From: DATHSY01 sp046729855
GTDB lineage: Bacteria; Actinomycetota; UBA4738; HRBIN12
Reading direction: 5' to 3'
NCBI GenBank assembly: GCA_046729855.1
Contig: JBKPHM010000064.1
Location: forward strand, 1 to 64,000
DNA: 64,000 nt
Shown here: piece after piece, positions 1 through 8,149 of the stretch
Layout: the number at the start of each line of letters is the position of its first letter
Numbering within the stretch: position 1 is the first letter of the stretch
Notes under the pieces: model-generated
The model's input: the letters and a program-made list of their open reading frames with translations, nothing else
Databases searched by the model: none
What the model was told of the DNA's origin: nothing
Position numbers and translations under genes: made by a program

Positions 1-24
1 CCGAGAGCGCGGCGAACGCGGCAT
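1..24 (-). CDS. Start of a probable TetR-family regulator (runs off left edge)
   Basis: Only eight codons are visible (MPRSPRSR), reading leftward from an ATG whose first base is 24. Short basic N-termini of this kind are common in TetR-family repressors. The main support is context: a perfect 12-bp inverted repeat lies 15 bp upstream, where a TetR protein would bind to repress its own promoter. No helix-turn-helix is visible inside the window and no clear ribosome binding site precedes the ATG, so the family assignment is an inference. It could be another regulator or a chance start codon. Confidence 0.33.
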
Positions 25-38
25 CGAGACGAGCCGCC

Positions 39-66
39 GTATACTGAACCATACGGTTCAGTATAC
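39..66. promoter_or_regulatory. Perfect inverted repeat, probable TetR-type operator
   Basis: The arms GTATACTGAACC (39-50) and GGTTCAGTATAC (55-66) are exact reverse complements around a 4-base spacer. A palindrome of 12-bp half sites with a short spacer, AT-rich at the ends and carrying inward ACC/GGT, is typical of TetR-family operators. It sits between the putative leftward regulator start at 24 and the non-coding stretch to the right. Each outer TATACT could also serve as a -10 element. Confidence 0.55.
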
Positions 67-773
67 CCTGCACGAATTGGCGGATGCAAGTGCGTTCGTC
101 CCCGAGAACAAGATCGTCCCGCATTCGTCCCGCGAACGACCGGAGACGTCAAGAAACGACAGGAACGGCTGGAGCATCGCCATCCGCAGGGTCAGGGCCC
201 GCATTGGTGCATCGCCGCAGGTAGCGAGACTGGGCTCGAGAACACTCTCAAGGAGGAGTCGTTGTTCGTGGTGATTCCTACTGGCGAGGTCGGCGGCAAC
301 TGACGAATCTCATCCGCCAGCCTCCGCCGATGCAAGCCACGCCTCCACATCCTCCCAGCTATACCGGAGATGGCGGCCGACACGACGTGCGCGAGGACCC
401 CTTCCCTCGTAGCGCCATGAGTACAAGGTCTTCACTGGCACCTGAAGATAGGCCGCGCTTCGATCGGCGTCGCCAACGGTCGCATCCGCGAGATCGACCT
501 GCCCGCCTCGTCCCCTACACGACCCTGCATCGTGTCGACGACCGTACCCCTTCGAGGTGACACGCCATCCACTCGACGCCTCACCATTGGGAAGTTGTCA
601 CGGAAATCGACAGCTCGACTTGTCACTGAAACTAACAACTCGAGAAGCGCGAACAGCGCCGCGACGAGAGGTGGTGAGAACCGTTCTCAAACCGCCGCGG
701 GGCCACCGCGGGACACATTTGGCCGGGGCGTGAAGCCGTCGGCCAGAAACCGCCTTCTACCTGCGCTTTGCAG
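67..773. other. Stretch without an intact gene (accessory edge)
   Basis: About 700 bases between the operator and tRNA-Asn. The only protein-like signal is the excisionase relic on the minus strand at 310-495. A Shine-Dalgarno-like AAGGAGGAG near 250-258 leads into a GTG reading frame of only about a dozen codons. The other open frames are short, lack family-like composition and mostly overlap one another. The segment lies immediately beyond the 3' end of tRNA-Asn, a usual place for integrated elements and their debris. Confidence 0.5.
310..495 (-). pseudogene. Excisionase-like helix-turn-helix relic
   Basis: The minus-strand frame ending in TGA at 310-312 encodes a recognisable excisionase/MerR-like DNA-binding domain. 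It contains AAYLQVPVKTLYSWR (helix-turn-helix), then RRVGRHLRYSWEDVEAWL, the usual wing and final helix of the small HTH_17 excisionases found beside integrases. The frame is open back to a stop near 605 but has no ATG, GTG or TTG upstream of the helix-turn-helix, so there is no evident way to start it. No integrase is visible. I read it as a decayed excisionase of an element once integrated at the adjacent tRNA-Asn; an unusual start codon or an upstream frameshift is the alternative. Confidence 0.5.
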
Positions 774-846
774 CTCCGGGGGTGGGACTCGAACCCACAA
801 CCTACGGATTAACAGTCCGCCGCTCTGCCAATTGAGCTACCCCGGA
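774..846 (-). tRNA. tRNA-Asn (GTT)
   Basis: The minus strand folds into a full cloverleaf: acceptor TCCGGGG with CCCCGGA, D arm GCTC/GAGC, anticodon stem GCGGA/TCCGT around loop CTGTTAA (anticodon GTT), and T arm GTGGG/CCCAC around TTCGAGT. The discriminator is G and no CCA is encoded. Its 3' end faces the accessory edge carrying the excisionase relic, as expected for a tRNA used as an integration site. Confidence 0.96.
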
Positions 847-983
847 ATGGGCCTACCGAGCGTAGCAGCCTCCTCGACCCGGACCCGCTTGATCTTCAAA
901 GGAGTTTCCTCGGGGACCAACGCCTTGGGTGAAGGCCGACCCTCGAACTGAGTGAGCTTGACCCGACGTCGATACTTGGCAAC

Positions 984-1508
984 GTGAACGTACCCGACCA
1001 TCCCGACCGGCGCCACATCACCGACCCCGTCCCGACCGAGGCACCGCTCAAGCAAGGGGACGCGGCCGGGTTCCCCTGGCTGGTGCTGAGCGGGCTCGTC
1101 GGGGCGGTATGCCTGCTCGGCGGGGTGCTCCTCCTCGGTCGCCCGAGCTCGACTGCGCCGGCGTCGAAGGTCTTCACCGCATCGTCTTCGATACCCACCA
1201 CGGTCACGATGGTGGAGTACCCGCACGTGAGCCGCGCGGACGCGCAGGACATGACCGCGCAGGTGCTGGAGATCGCGGAGACGCGATCGCCGGAGGAGCT
1301 CCAGTTCACCGTCGAGGCGATCCAGCGCAACTTCGGGTGCGTGATCGCGGACTCCGTCGGCCCGTACACCCCCGAGCCCGGCACGGAGCAGCGTGAGGGG
1401 TACCTCCGCGAGATGGTGTCGGAACGCGCCCGACGCGAGGGACTGATCCCCGGCTACGCGGAGCTCGGCGACCGGCACCTGTGGGTGGCCTGGAGGTGCG
1501 CGAGATGA
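984..1508 (+). CDS. Single-pass membrane protein, unknown function
   Basis: 174 residues from a GTG start. The N-terminal 30 residues are polar. A strong membrane helix follows at about 31-53 (WLVLSGLVGAVCLLGGVLLL), then about 120 polar residues that would lie outside the cell. The C-terminal part has two isolated cysteines (in NFGCVIAD and WRCAR) that could form a disulfide. I recognise no family. The opposite strand also has long open frames, a common GC-rich artefact, but only this strand gives a sensible membrane topology. The start is uncertain because no clear Shine-Dalgarno precedes it. Confidence 0.6.
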   Translation: MNVPDHPDRRHITDPVPTEAPLKQGDAAGFPWLVLSGLVGAVCLLGGVLLLGRPSSTAPASKVFTASSSIPTTVTMVEYPHVSRADAQDMTAQVLEIAETRSPEELQFTVEAIQRNFGCVIADSVGPYTPEPGTEQREGYLREMVSERARREGLIPGYAELGDRHLWVAWRCAR

Positions 1509-1585
1509 AGCCGCGTCCTGTCGGGTAGGCTCGAACGCGCAGCATGGGTATCGATCAGGGCGACCGAACGAGGAAGGAGCTGGGC

Positions 1586-1780
1586 ATGAAGTTCATTCTT
1601 GGGCTGCTCATCGGATTCATCATCGGGTACAAGTTGTCGGAGCGTGAGCTCGCGACGCCGAACGCGCCGGGCCGCCGGTTCGTCGACACGGTCACCCGCG
1701 TCGGCACGACCGCGGTGGACCGCGCTCGCACAACGATCCAGGCACGTATGGGCGCCGACGGCCACGCCGACTGGAGCTGA
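1586..1780 (+). CDS. Small membrane-anchored protein
   Basis: 64 residues. The ATG at 1586 is chosen over one further upstream because AAGGAG lies six bases before it. The first 17 residues form a hydrophobic, glycine-containing helix (MKFILGLLIGFIIGYKLS), followed by a basic amphipathic segment rich in Thr, Arg and Ala. This resembles the small YtxH-like or membrane-tether proteins of Actinobacteria, but no specific family is recognised. It converges with rpoD; the two stop codons are nine bases apart. Confidence 0.6.
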   Translation: MKFILGLLIGFIIGYKLSERELATPNAPGRRFVDTVTRVGTTAVDRARTTIQARMGADGHADWS

Positions 1781-1788
1781 GAGCCGGA

Positions 1789-3096
1789 CTACTCGAGATA
1801 GTCGCGTAGCTTCTGGCTGCGCGAGGGATGCCGGAGCTTGGAGAGCGTCTTGGACTCGATCTGCCGGATCCGCTCGCGCGTGACGCCGAACTCGCGGCCG
1901 ACCTCCTCGAGCGTCCGCGGGTGACCGTCGAGCAACCCGAACCGGAGCTGGATCACCTTCTTCTCGCGCTCGGACAGGGTGTGCAGCACGGCCTCGAGCT
2001 GCTCCTGCAGCAGGATGAACGACGCCGCGTCGACCGGGACCACCGCGTCGGAGTCCTCGATGAAGTCGCCGAGGTGCGAGTCCTCCTCCTCGCCGATCGG
2101 GGTCTCGAGGGAGACCGGCTCCTGCGAGACCTTCAGGATCTCCCGGACCTTGTCGGCCGCGATCCCCATCTGCTTGCCGATCTCCTCCGGTGAGGGCTCG
2201 CGGCCCAGGTCCTGCAGCAGCTGACGCTGGATCCGCACCAGCTTGTTGATCGTCTCGACCATGTGCACCGGGATCCGGATCGTGCGCGCCTGGTCGGCGA
2301 TCGCGCGCGTGATCGCCTGGCGGATCCACCACGTGGCGTAGGTGGAGAACTTGAAGCCCTTGGAGTGGTCGAACTTCTCCACCGCGCGGATCAGCCCGAG
2401 GTTGCCCTCCTGGATCAGGTCTAAGAACAGCATCCCCCGGCCGACGTAGCGCTTGGCGATCGAGACGACCAGGCGCAGGTTCGCCTCGATCAGCTTCTTC
2501 TTGGCGAGCTGACCGTCGCGCTCGACGCGGCGCAGGAAGTCCAGCAGCTCGTCCTGGGTCTTGGGCTTGTACGTCTTTGAGATCCGGTCGCGGCCGATGC
2601 CCTCGACCTTGCCGAACTTCTCGAGCTGGTGGTCTCTGATCGCCACGACGTGCTCCGCGACGTGCCGCAGCTGCTTGTTGTCGACCTTCTCGTCGGTCTC
2701 GAGGCCGATCATCAGCTCGGTGGAGAACTCGCCCGCCTCGATCCGGCGGGCAAGATCGACCTCCTGCGCGGCGGTGAGCAGCGGGACCTTGCCGATCTCC
2801 TTCAGGTACATCCGGACCGGGTCGTTGGTCGGCGCCTTCAGCAGGTCGACGTCGACGCCGCGCGGGACCACGGCATCGGCCAGGTCCTCGCTCGGGACCT
2901 CGATGACCTCGATCCCCTCGCCCCGCAGGTGCTCCTCGACCTGGGTGAGGAACTCCTCGATCTGTTCGGGCGTGAAGTCGTCGACCGGGACGGCTTCCAG
3001 CAGATCGTCGGAGGTCACGAAGCCGCGCTCGCGGCCCCGTGCAGTGATCGTCTCCTTCGCTTCTTCCAAGCCCAAGTCTCGGGCGACTTCGGTCAA
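1789..3096 (-). CDS. rpoD: Primary RNA polymerase sigma factor (RpoD/SigA)
   Basis: Housekeeping sigma-70 of group 1, directing RNA polymerase to most promoters. Visible in order: region 1.2 (NDPVRMYLKEIGKVPLL, about residues 91-107), region 2 with the core-binding and -10 melting segment (LRLVVSIAKRYVGRGMLFLD, then STYATWWIRQAITRAI), region 3 with the acidic finger GDFIEDSD, and region 4 with the -35 helix-turn-helix (EEVGREFGVTRERIRQIE). I start at TTG 3096 because AGGAG lies five bases upstream; a longer form from TTG 3129 has no ribosome site. It is the last gene of the dgt-dnaG-rpoD run, an arrangement that couples priming and transcription genes in many Actinomycetota. Confidence 0.97.
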   Translation of the reverse strand: MTEVARDLGLEEAKETITARGRERGFVTSDDLLEAVPVDDFTPEQIEEFLTQVEEHLRGEGIEVIEVPSEDLADAVVPRGVDVDLLKAPTNDPVRMYLKEIGKVPLLTAAQEVDLARRIEAGEFSTELMIGLETDEKVDNKQLRHVAEHVVAIRDHQLEKFGKVEGIGRDRISKTYKPKTQDELLDFLRRVERDGQLAKKKLIEANLRLVVSIAKRYVGRGMLFLDLIQEGNLGLIRAVEKFDHSKGFKFSTYATWWIRQAITRAIADQARTIRIPVHMVETINKLVRIQRQLLQDLGREPSPEEIGKQMGIAADKVREILKVSQEPVSLETPIGEEEDSHLGDFIEDSDAVVPVDAASFILLQEQLEAVLHTLSEREKKVIQLRFGLLDGHPRTLEEVGREFGVTRERIRQIESKTLSKLRHPSRSQKLRDYLE

Positions 3097-3174
3097 GGGC
3101 TCTCCTCGCGCACGGGCGGAAACGCTCAAAGTGTACGAAACGACAACCTCGGCGCCATCGTTAGGCCGACAGGA

Positions 3175-4956
3175 TCAGGCGGGCACCTCGTGGTGCAGCT
3201 TGAGCCGTCGGAGCTCGCCCTCGGTCATGATCAGCCGCTCGAACAGGGCGTCGTACTCGTCCTGGTGGGTAGTTGGGTTGAGCTTTTGGAGGCGCTCGCG
3301 CAGCGCTGCGCTGCGACGCTTCAGCACGAACTCTTGCAGACGTGCCCAGACCTCGTTGGCGTACTCGAGTGTGAGGTCACCATCGAGCGGCTCGAGCGCC
3401 AGCGCCGGCGCAAGCCGCGCCGCCTTGTCCTCGGGGTCGGATACGACGATCGAGCGGACGTCGCCGCCCGCGTCGCGGAGCAGCGCGAACACCTTCTTGT
3501 GCTGCGGCGACGCGAAATGCTCCTCGGCGAGCCGGGGGGCGATCGCCTCGACGATCACCGCGTCGCGGGCCAGCAGCCGGAGCATCTCGCGCTCAACCCG
3601 TTCGCGCGCGGAGACCTTCTTGACGACCTGCTGGACCTCCGCGGGGCGGCCGCCCATCCGCCGCTCCAGCGCCAGCAGCACCGACGCGTCGGACACGCCG
3701 GCCAGGTCGGCGAGCACGTGGGCGTACTCCCGCTGGCGGACGGGGTCGGACAGGCCGGTGAGGATCGGGAGCGCGTCGGAGACGGCCCGGCTCTGACCCT
3801 CGATGGTGGACAGGTCGGCGCGGCCGACGGTTCGGCGGAGCATGTAGCCGATCAGCGGCTCGGCGCTGCCGGCCAGCTCCCGGAACGCGTCTCCCCCCCG
3901 CTTGCGGACGAAGTCCGCAGGGTCGAGCCCCTCGGGCAAGATCAGCACGACCGGCTGAAGCGGGTACGCCTCGAGGAACCGGTACGCACGTTCAGCCGCG
4001 CGGGCGCCCGCCTCATCGGAGTCGAACGCCAGCACCATCCGCTGCGCGAACCGCGAGGCCAGGCGGAAGTGACCCTCCCCGAGCGCGGTCCCACACGTCG
4101 CAACCGTGGTCTCGATGCCGGCCTGCGCCAGCGCGATCACGTCGGTGTAGCCCTCGACTACGACGACCTCGCCGCTCCTCGAGACCGCCGGCTTGGCTCG
4201 CTGCAGGTTGTACAGCACCTCGGCCTTGCGGTACACGGCCGTCTCGGGGGAGTTCAGGTACTTGGGCCCGTCCTCGCGGTCGCCAGGGAGCATGCGCGCG
4301 CCTATCCCGACGGCTCGCCCGGAGAGGTCGCGCACGGCGAACGTCACCCGACCGCGGAACCGGTCGCGGACCGTGCCGTCGTTGTCGCGCAGTGCGAGCC
4401 CGGCCTCGACCAGCAGCTCTGGCGAGAGCCGGCGCGCGAGCCGGCGGAGGAGGAAGTCCGGGTACCGGGGCGCGTAGCCGATCTCGAACGTGACGATCGT
4501 ATCCCGGTCGATCCCGCGTTCGGCGAGGTAACGACGGGCGTCCTCCCCCTCGCGGCCGTCGAGCAGGAGCCGGTGGTACAGCCCGAACGCGTCCTCGTTC
4601 GCGCCGTGGAGCGCCTGGCGCCGGGACGCGGCTCGACGGTCGGCGGCGGTGTCGCCCTCGTACCGGAGCGTGATGCCAGCGTCCTTCGCGAGCCGTTCGA
4701 CAGCCTCGGCAAACTCCAGGTGCTCGATGTCGCGCAGGAACCTGATCGCGTCGCCGCCGGCGCCGCATCCGAAGCAGTGGTACACCCCTTTGGACGGCGA
4801 GACGGAAAAGGAGCCCGTCTTCTCGGTGTGGAATGGGCAGAGCCCCACGAACGAGTCGTGTCCCGCCTTGCGGAGCGTGAGATAGCCGGACACGAGCTTG
4901 ACGATGTCCGTTCGCTCTCGAACGGCCTCGACGTCCTCCTGCCTGATCCTTCCCAA
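3175..4956 (-). CDS. dnaG: DNA primase
   Basis: 593 residues, normal for DnaG, which synthesises RNA primers at the replication fork and works with the DnaB helicase. The N-terminal CHC2 zinc ribbon shows ligands C40, H43, C61 and C64 (GLCPFHTEKTGSF, YHCFGCGAGGD). The TOPRIM catalytic core has the metal-binding glutamate in VVVEGYTDVIAL and the DxD-type motif LAFDSDEAG. The last 150 or so residues are the helical DnaB-interaction domain. It lies 18 bases after dgt and 78 before rpoD on the same strand, probably as one transcript. Confidence 0.97.
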   Translation of the reverse strand: MGRIRQEDVEAVRERTDIVKLVSGYLTLRKAGHDSFVGLCPFHTEKTGSFSVSPSKGVYHCFGCGAGGDAIRFLRDIEHLEFAEAVERLAKDAGITLRYEGDTAADRRAASRRQALHGANEDAFGLYHRLLLDGREGEDARRYLAERGIDRDTIVTFEIGYAPRYPDFLLRRLARRLSPELLVEAGLALRDNDGTVRDRFRGRVTFAVRDLSGRAVGIGARMLPGDREDGPKYLNSPETAVYRKAEVLYNLQRAKPAVSRSGEVVVVEGYTDVIALAQAGIETTVATCGTALGEGHFRLASRFAQRMVLAFDSDEAGARAAERAYRFLEAYPLQPVVLILPEGLDPADFVRKRGGDAFRELAGSAEPLIGYMLRRTVGRADLSTIEGQSRAVSDALPILTGLSDPVRQREYAHVLADLAGVSDASVLLALERRMGGRPAEVQQVVKKVSARERVEREMLRLLARDAVIVEAIAPRLAEEHFASPQHKKVFALLRDAGGDVRSIVVSDPEDKAARLAPALALEPLDGDLTLEYANEVWARLQEFVLKRRSAALRERLQKLNPTTHQDEYDALFERLIMTEGELRRLKLHHEVPA

Positions 4957-4974
4957 CGGTCCTCCCGGTCGTAG

Positions 4975-5991
4975 CTAGAGGAGCCAGCCCTGGGGAAGGA
5001 AGAGCTGCTCGTACACGCGGAGCGCGTATCGATCGGTCATGCCGGCGATGTAGTCGGCCACGCGGGTCGGCACGTCGCCAGGCGCACGATGGTACTCCTC
5101 CGGGATCCTCTCCGGATGCTCCAGGTAGTACCCGAACAGCGAGCGCACGAGCGCGATCGCCTTGTCCTGCTCCGCCCGTGCCTGGTCGCGCAGGTACACG
5201 CGTTCGAACATGAAGTCGCGGAGCTCGTCGAGCGCGCGGAAGACCCGGTCCGATAGGCGGATCTCGGGCGAGCGGTCTGACTCGAGGACCAGGTCGGCGA
5301 CGAGCGTGTCGATCCGGGTGGTGTGATCGTCGCCGAGCACCTCGAGCGGCCCGCGTGGGAGCTCGTCCAGGCTCAGCACGTCGGCGCGGACGGCGTCGTC
5401 CACGTCGTGGTTCACGTACGCGATCCGGTCCGCGAACCTCACGATCTGCGCCTCGAGGGTTGAGGGCGTCGGGGCCGACCACGGATGGTTCACGATGCCG
5501 TCGCGCACCTCCCACGTGAGGTTGAGTCCCTGCCCGTCGTTCTCGAGGAAGTCGACGACCCGCAGGCTCTGCTCGTTGTGGCGGAACGGCCGTCCGAGGA
5601 ACGGCGTGAGCGCCTGTTCCCCGAGGTGCCCGAACGGCGTGTGGCCCAGGTCGTGGCCCAGCGCCACCGACTCCGTCAGGTCCTCGTTCAGCCGAAGCGC
5701 CCGCGCGACGGTGCGGGCGATCTGCGAGACCTCGAGCGTGTGGGTGAGCCGGACGCGGTAATGGTCACCCTCGGGCGTAAGGAACACCTGCGTCTTGTGC
5801 TTCAGCCGGCGGAACGCCTTCGAGTGGACGATTCGGTCCCGGTCGCGCTGGAAGCAGGTCCGCAGGTCATCCGCGTCCTCAGGCCGCTCGCGTCCCTTGC
5901 TGGCCGCCGACAGCGTGGCGTGCGGCGACAGCGTGTCGCGTTCGATTTGCTCGGTGATCTCCCGAGGTGTGGGGGCCGCCACACGGCCCAT
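4975..5991 (-). CDS. dgt: Deoxyguanosinetriphosphate triphosphohydrolase-like protein
   Basis: HD-domain dNTP triphosphohydrolase of the Dgt/SAMHD1 superfamily, which removes triphosphate from deoxynucleotides. The metal site is clear: H in RLTHTLEVSQIAR, then the HD pair in VALGHDLGHTPFG, with REITEQIERDTLSP and KAFRRLKHKTQVF typical of the actinobacterial type. About 338 residues from ATG 5991; GTG 6012 would add seven residues, and neither start has a good ribosome site. It heads the dgt-dnaG-rpoD group. The gene immediately upstream is a broken acetyltransferase, so the promoter region of this operon may have been rearranged. Confidence 0.93.
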   Translation of the reverse strand: MGRVAAPTPREITEQIERDTLSPHATLSAASKGRERPEDADDLRTCFQRDRDRIVHSKAFRRLKHKTQVFLTPEGDHYRVRLTHTLEVSQIARTVARALRLNEDLTESVALGHDLGHTPFGHLGEQALTPFLGRPFRHNEQSLRVVDFLENDGQGLNLTWEVRDGIVNHPWSAPTPSTLEAQIVRFADRIAYVNHDVDDAVRADVLSLDELPRGPLEVLGDDHTTRIDTLVADLVLESDRSPEIRLSDRVFRALDELRDFMFERVYLRDQARAEQDKAIALVRSLFGYYLEHPERIPEEYHRAPGDVPTRVADYIAGMTDRYALRVYEQLFLPQGWLL

Positions 5992-6020
5992 GGTAGCGCG
6001 AAGGTGCGACACGACCGGCG

Positions 6021-6342
6021 GCCGTACAGGGCGTGGGCGCCGCGCTCCTGCGCGATCAACTCGATCTGCTTGAGGAGCGCCGTCGCGATGCCTCTCCCGC
6101 GATAGGGGCGGCTGACGAACAGCAGCGCGAGTTGCTGAACGTCACCGGCGACCACCGTTCCCAGCATCGCCGTGCCCGCCAACCGGTCGGCGACGAACGC
6201 ACCAAGGAGCACGCCGCCGGCATCGAGATCCGGCTGCCACTCTGCGATGAGGCTCGGGATGCTGTGGAAGTCGCCCTCGGCGAAGAAGTTTGGGGACCGC
6301 GTCGACGATCGCGTCGGACGTGAGCTCGGACCGGAGCTTCAC
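6021..6342 (-). pseudogene. Broken GNAT acetyltransferase
   Basis: A good start exists: GAGGAGG, nine bases, then GTG at 6342, giving VKLRSELTSDAIVDAVP. After that the reading frame must shift by one base, near CCCCAAAC at about 6290, to continue as NFFAEGDFHSIPSLIAEW and then LLGAFVADRLAG. The acetyl-CoA loop LFVSRPYRGRGIATALLKQI is unmistakable for GNAT N-acetyltransferases. Beyond GAHALYG the last strands of the fold are missing and the frame runs into dgt. The gene therefore carries a one-base indel and is truncated at the C-terminus. A sequencing error could explain the indel but not the lost end. Confidence 0.7.
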
Positions 6343-6370
6343 CAGAAATGTCCTCCTCAGCACGCGGAGG

Positions 6371-6982
6371 CTACCGATGGAACAACCTGTAATACAGGTA
6401 CGCGAATGTCTCGCGGAGATAGCCTTCGAACCGGGTCTCCTCCGTCGTAGCGGCGGACGTCCACGTCGCCGACGCGTGACCATCGATCCCGACGTCGGAG
6501 GCCATCCGCTCGATCCGCAGGTTGTGCCACGGGTCGGAAACGAGGAACGCAGACGTCATCCCGCGTTCCTGGAGGTACGAGGCGGCCGCCTCGAGGCTCT
6601 GGAGCGTCGTGTTTCCGACGGGAACTGCGGCGACCGCGTCGGGCGGCAGACCCTTGACCTCGACGAGGTAGTCGCGACCAGCCTCGGCCTCGGTCGTTCG
6701 GTCGCCGGGGCGCCCGCCGCCGAGCACGACGACGAGCGGGGCGCGCTGCTGTTCGTACAGCCGCCTGGCGTGTCGGAGGCGACCCGCGAATACGGGCGAC
6801 GGCTCTCCCCCGTACTGCGCGGCGCCGAGAACGAGGATCGCGTCGAGGCGGTCGATCCGGCTGGCGTCGTCGTCGTGTGCCGCCCGCCACACCGCGAACG
6901 CGGTGACGCCGACGATCGCCACCGGGACCAGCACGACGAGCGCCAGCACGACGAGGATCGGGTGACGGCGGACCACGGCCAC
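6371..6982 (-). CDS. DUF218/YdcF-SanA family envelope protein
   Basis: 203 residues with an N-terminal membrane helix (ILVVLALVVLVPVAIVGVTA) and a DUF218 domain: DAILVLGAAQYGGEPSPVF near residue 47, VVLGGGRPGDRTTEAEAG in the middle, and VSDPWHNLRIERM towards the C-terminus. Family members (YdcF, SanA, ElyC) are membrane-anchored proteins linked to envelope barrier function and lipid carrier metabolism; their chemistry is not settled. The start is GTG 6982. It stands alone between the broken acetyltransferase and a lipoprotein gene. Confidence 0.85.
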   Translation of the reverse strand: MAVVRRHPILVVLALVVLVPVAIVGVTAFAVWRAAHDDDASRIDRLDAILVLGAAQYGGEPSPVFAGRLRHARRLYEQQRAPLVVVLGGGRPGDRTTEAEAGRDYLVEVKGLPPDAVAAVPVGNTTLQSLEAAASYLQERGMTSAFLVSDPWHNLRIERMASDVGIDGHASATWTSAATTEETRFEGYLRETFAYLYYRLFHR

Positions 6983-7078
6983 CGGGCGAATCTACCAATG
7001 CGGTCGAGTCCGCTCAGACGACGCGGATCAAAGACCGCATCGGTGACGTTCCAGACGGCCGCGGTCGACAGGGCGCCA

Positions 7079-7519
7079 TCACGCGGCGACGGCGCCCACC
7101 TCCCGCAGCACGTCAACGAACTCGCCCCGGTCCAGGCCCGCGCCTAGGACCGCGGTGTCTGCGCAGCCGCCGCCCGTTCCGGCGACGAACGCCCAGACAT
7201 CGTCCCGCCCAAGCAGCGAACCCTCGCCGCCGGCGGTCATCGGCAGGGAGCCCTCATCGGGTAGCCCCTCGCCGAACTCGCCGGGGATCCCGACGAAGAA
7301 GTGCAGCTCTCGACGCCCGTCGCCCTCTAGGTCGATGCGGACGCCGATCCGGTCGTCGTACGGGTCCTCGATGCCGCCGGTGACCTCGAACCCGGCGGGC
7401 ACGGTGAACGGGACGTCGCACCGGTCCGGATCGTCGTCTGCTGGCGGCGCGTCCCCGCACGCGGCGAGGATGAGTGCAACCGCGACGACCGACGTGACCC
7501 GAACGAACCGACGCCTCAT
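7079..7519 (-). CDS. Lipoprotein, unknown function
   Basis: 146 residues. The N-terminus MRRRFVRVTSVVAVALILAAC is a lipoprotein signal with the lipobox LAAC, so Cys21 would be lipidated and the protein tethered outside the membrane. The mature part is acidic with two further cysteines (RCDVPF, GGCADT) that could pair. I recognise no family. Its ATG overlaps the stop of the preceding gene by four bases (ATGA), so the two are probably translated together. Confidence 0.75.
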   Translation of the reverse strand: MRRRFVRVTSVVAVALILAACGDAPPADDDPDRCDVPFTVPAGFEVTGGIEDPYDDRIGVRIDLEGDGRRELHFFVGIPGEFGEGLPDEGSLPMTAGGEGSLLGRDDVWAFVAGTGGGCADTAVLGAGLDRGEFVDVLREVGAVAA

Positions 7520-8019
7520 GGCAGCGACTCCGCGATCGGCTCGAGCAGCGGCCCGCTGCCATCGGGGTGAGACTCCTGGCCGAGACCTGCGTAGACCCCG
7601 CCCAAGCTCCGGACACGGTCGCCCAGGATCCGGGCCGGATACCCGTATGCGGTCGCGAGGTTGGCGAACTCCCGAGCGCCCTTCTCGGTCCGGAACACCG
7701 ACACGAGTGCGAACTCCCCGGCGTTCGCGATCTGCTCGCGGAACCCCTGGAACTGCGCCACCGGTGCCACGTAATAGCCCTGCAGATCGCCGAACGCCAT
7801 CGAGTCGCTCGCGTCGACGGCCTCCTCCCGCGTCGGGTAGACGCCACCCAGGACGACGAGCAGCATCTCGCCGGCCCCCGTGTCGAGCGGCGGGATTGGC
7901 CCGATCCTCGGGTCTGGCGCATCGGGACGCGAGCCCCCGAGCTTGGCGCCCGCGACGAGCCCGAGCGAGCTCAGGGCGACGACGGCGAGCGAGACGACGA
8001 TGAGCGCCTTCGCTTTCAC
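7516..8019 (-). CDS. Exported SPOR-like protein
   Basis: 167 residues from GTG 8019. That start follows AAGGAGGTC at normal spacing and begins exactly at a signal/anchor helix (LIVVSLAVVALSSLGLVAG). The mature region has the alternating pattern of SPOR-like domains (LLVVLGGVYPTREEAV, then GYYVAPVAQFQGF), which in other bacteria bind peptidoglycan; the match is by pattern only. It is coupled to the lipoprotein gene through a four-base overlap. Upstream, at 8030-8073, lies a stranded piece of an M15 peptidase gene, which suggests that a peptidase gene once preceded it directly. Confidence 0.7.
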   Translation of the reverse strand: MKAKALIVVSLAVVALSSLGLVAGAKLGGSRPDAPDPRIGPIPPLDTGAGEMLLVVLGGVYPTREEAVDASDSMAFGDLQGYYVAPVAQFQGFREQIANAGEFALVSVFRTEKGAREFANLATAYGYPARILGDRVRSLGGVYAGLGQESHPDGSGPLLEPIAESLP

Positions 8020-8029
8020 GTAGACCTCC

Positions 8030-8073
8030 TTAGTAGTCGTAGGCGCATCTGAAAGGTGCATGGGGTCGCAGAA
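8030..8073 (-). pseudogene. Stranded 3' end of an M15 peptidase gene
   Basis: This segment copies the last 14 codons of the M15 peptidase gene whose coding end is at 8547-8588. Nineteen bases are identical (8056-8074 versus 8571-8589) and the similarity continues to the stop, with one extra C and several substitutions. In protein terms FCDPMHL stands against FCDPMHFQYATDY. The inserted base puts the piece out of frame. It ends just before the Shine-Dalgarno of the SPOR-like gene. The intervening 470 bases hold one gene on the other strand. Confidence 0.7.
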
Positions 8074-8149
8074 GGAGCGTGTTCCCGACATGAAGGCCCT
8101 AGGCACGCGTCCTTAGAATCGTGTGAGGCGACGGAAGGGAGACGGCGGC

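Noticed and set aside
837..1478. Long minus-strand frame opposite the membrane protein at 984-1508.
   Set aside because: It runs into the tRNA-Asn gene, has no membrane or domain features, and the plus strand gives a coherent single-pass protein.
2629..4974. A 781-residue open frame on the plus strand across dnaG and rpoD.
   Set aside because: It is antisense to two certain genes, has the Arg/Leu/Asp-rich composition of a GC-rich shadow frame and no domain.
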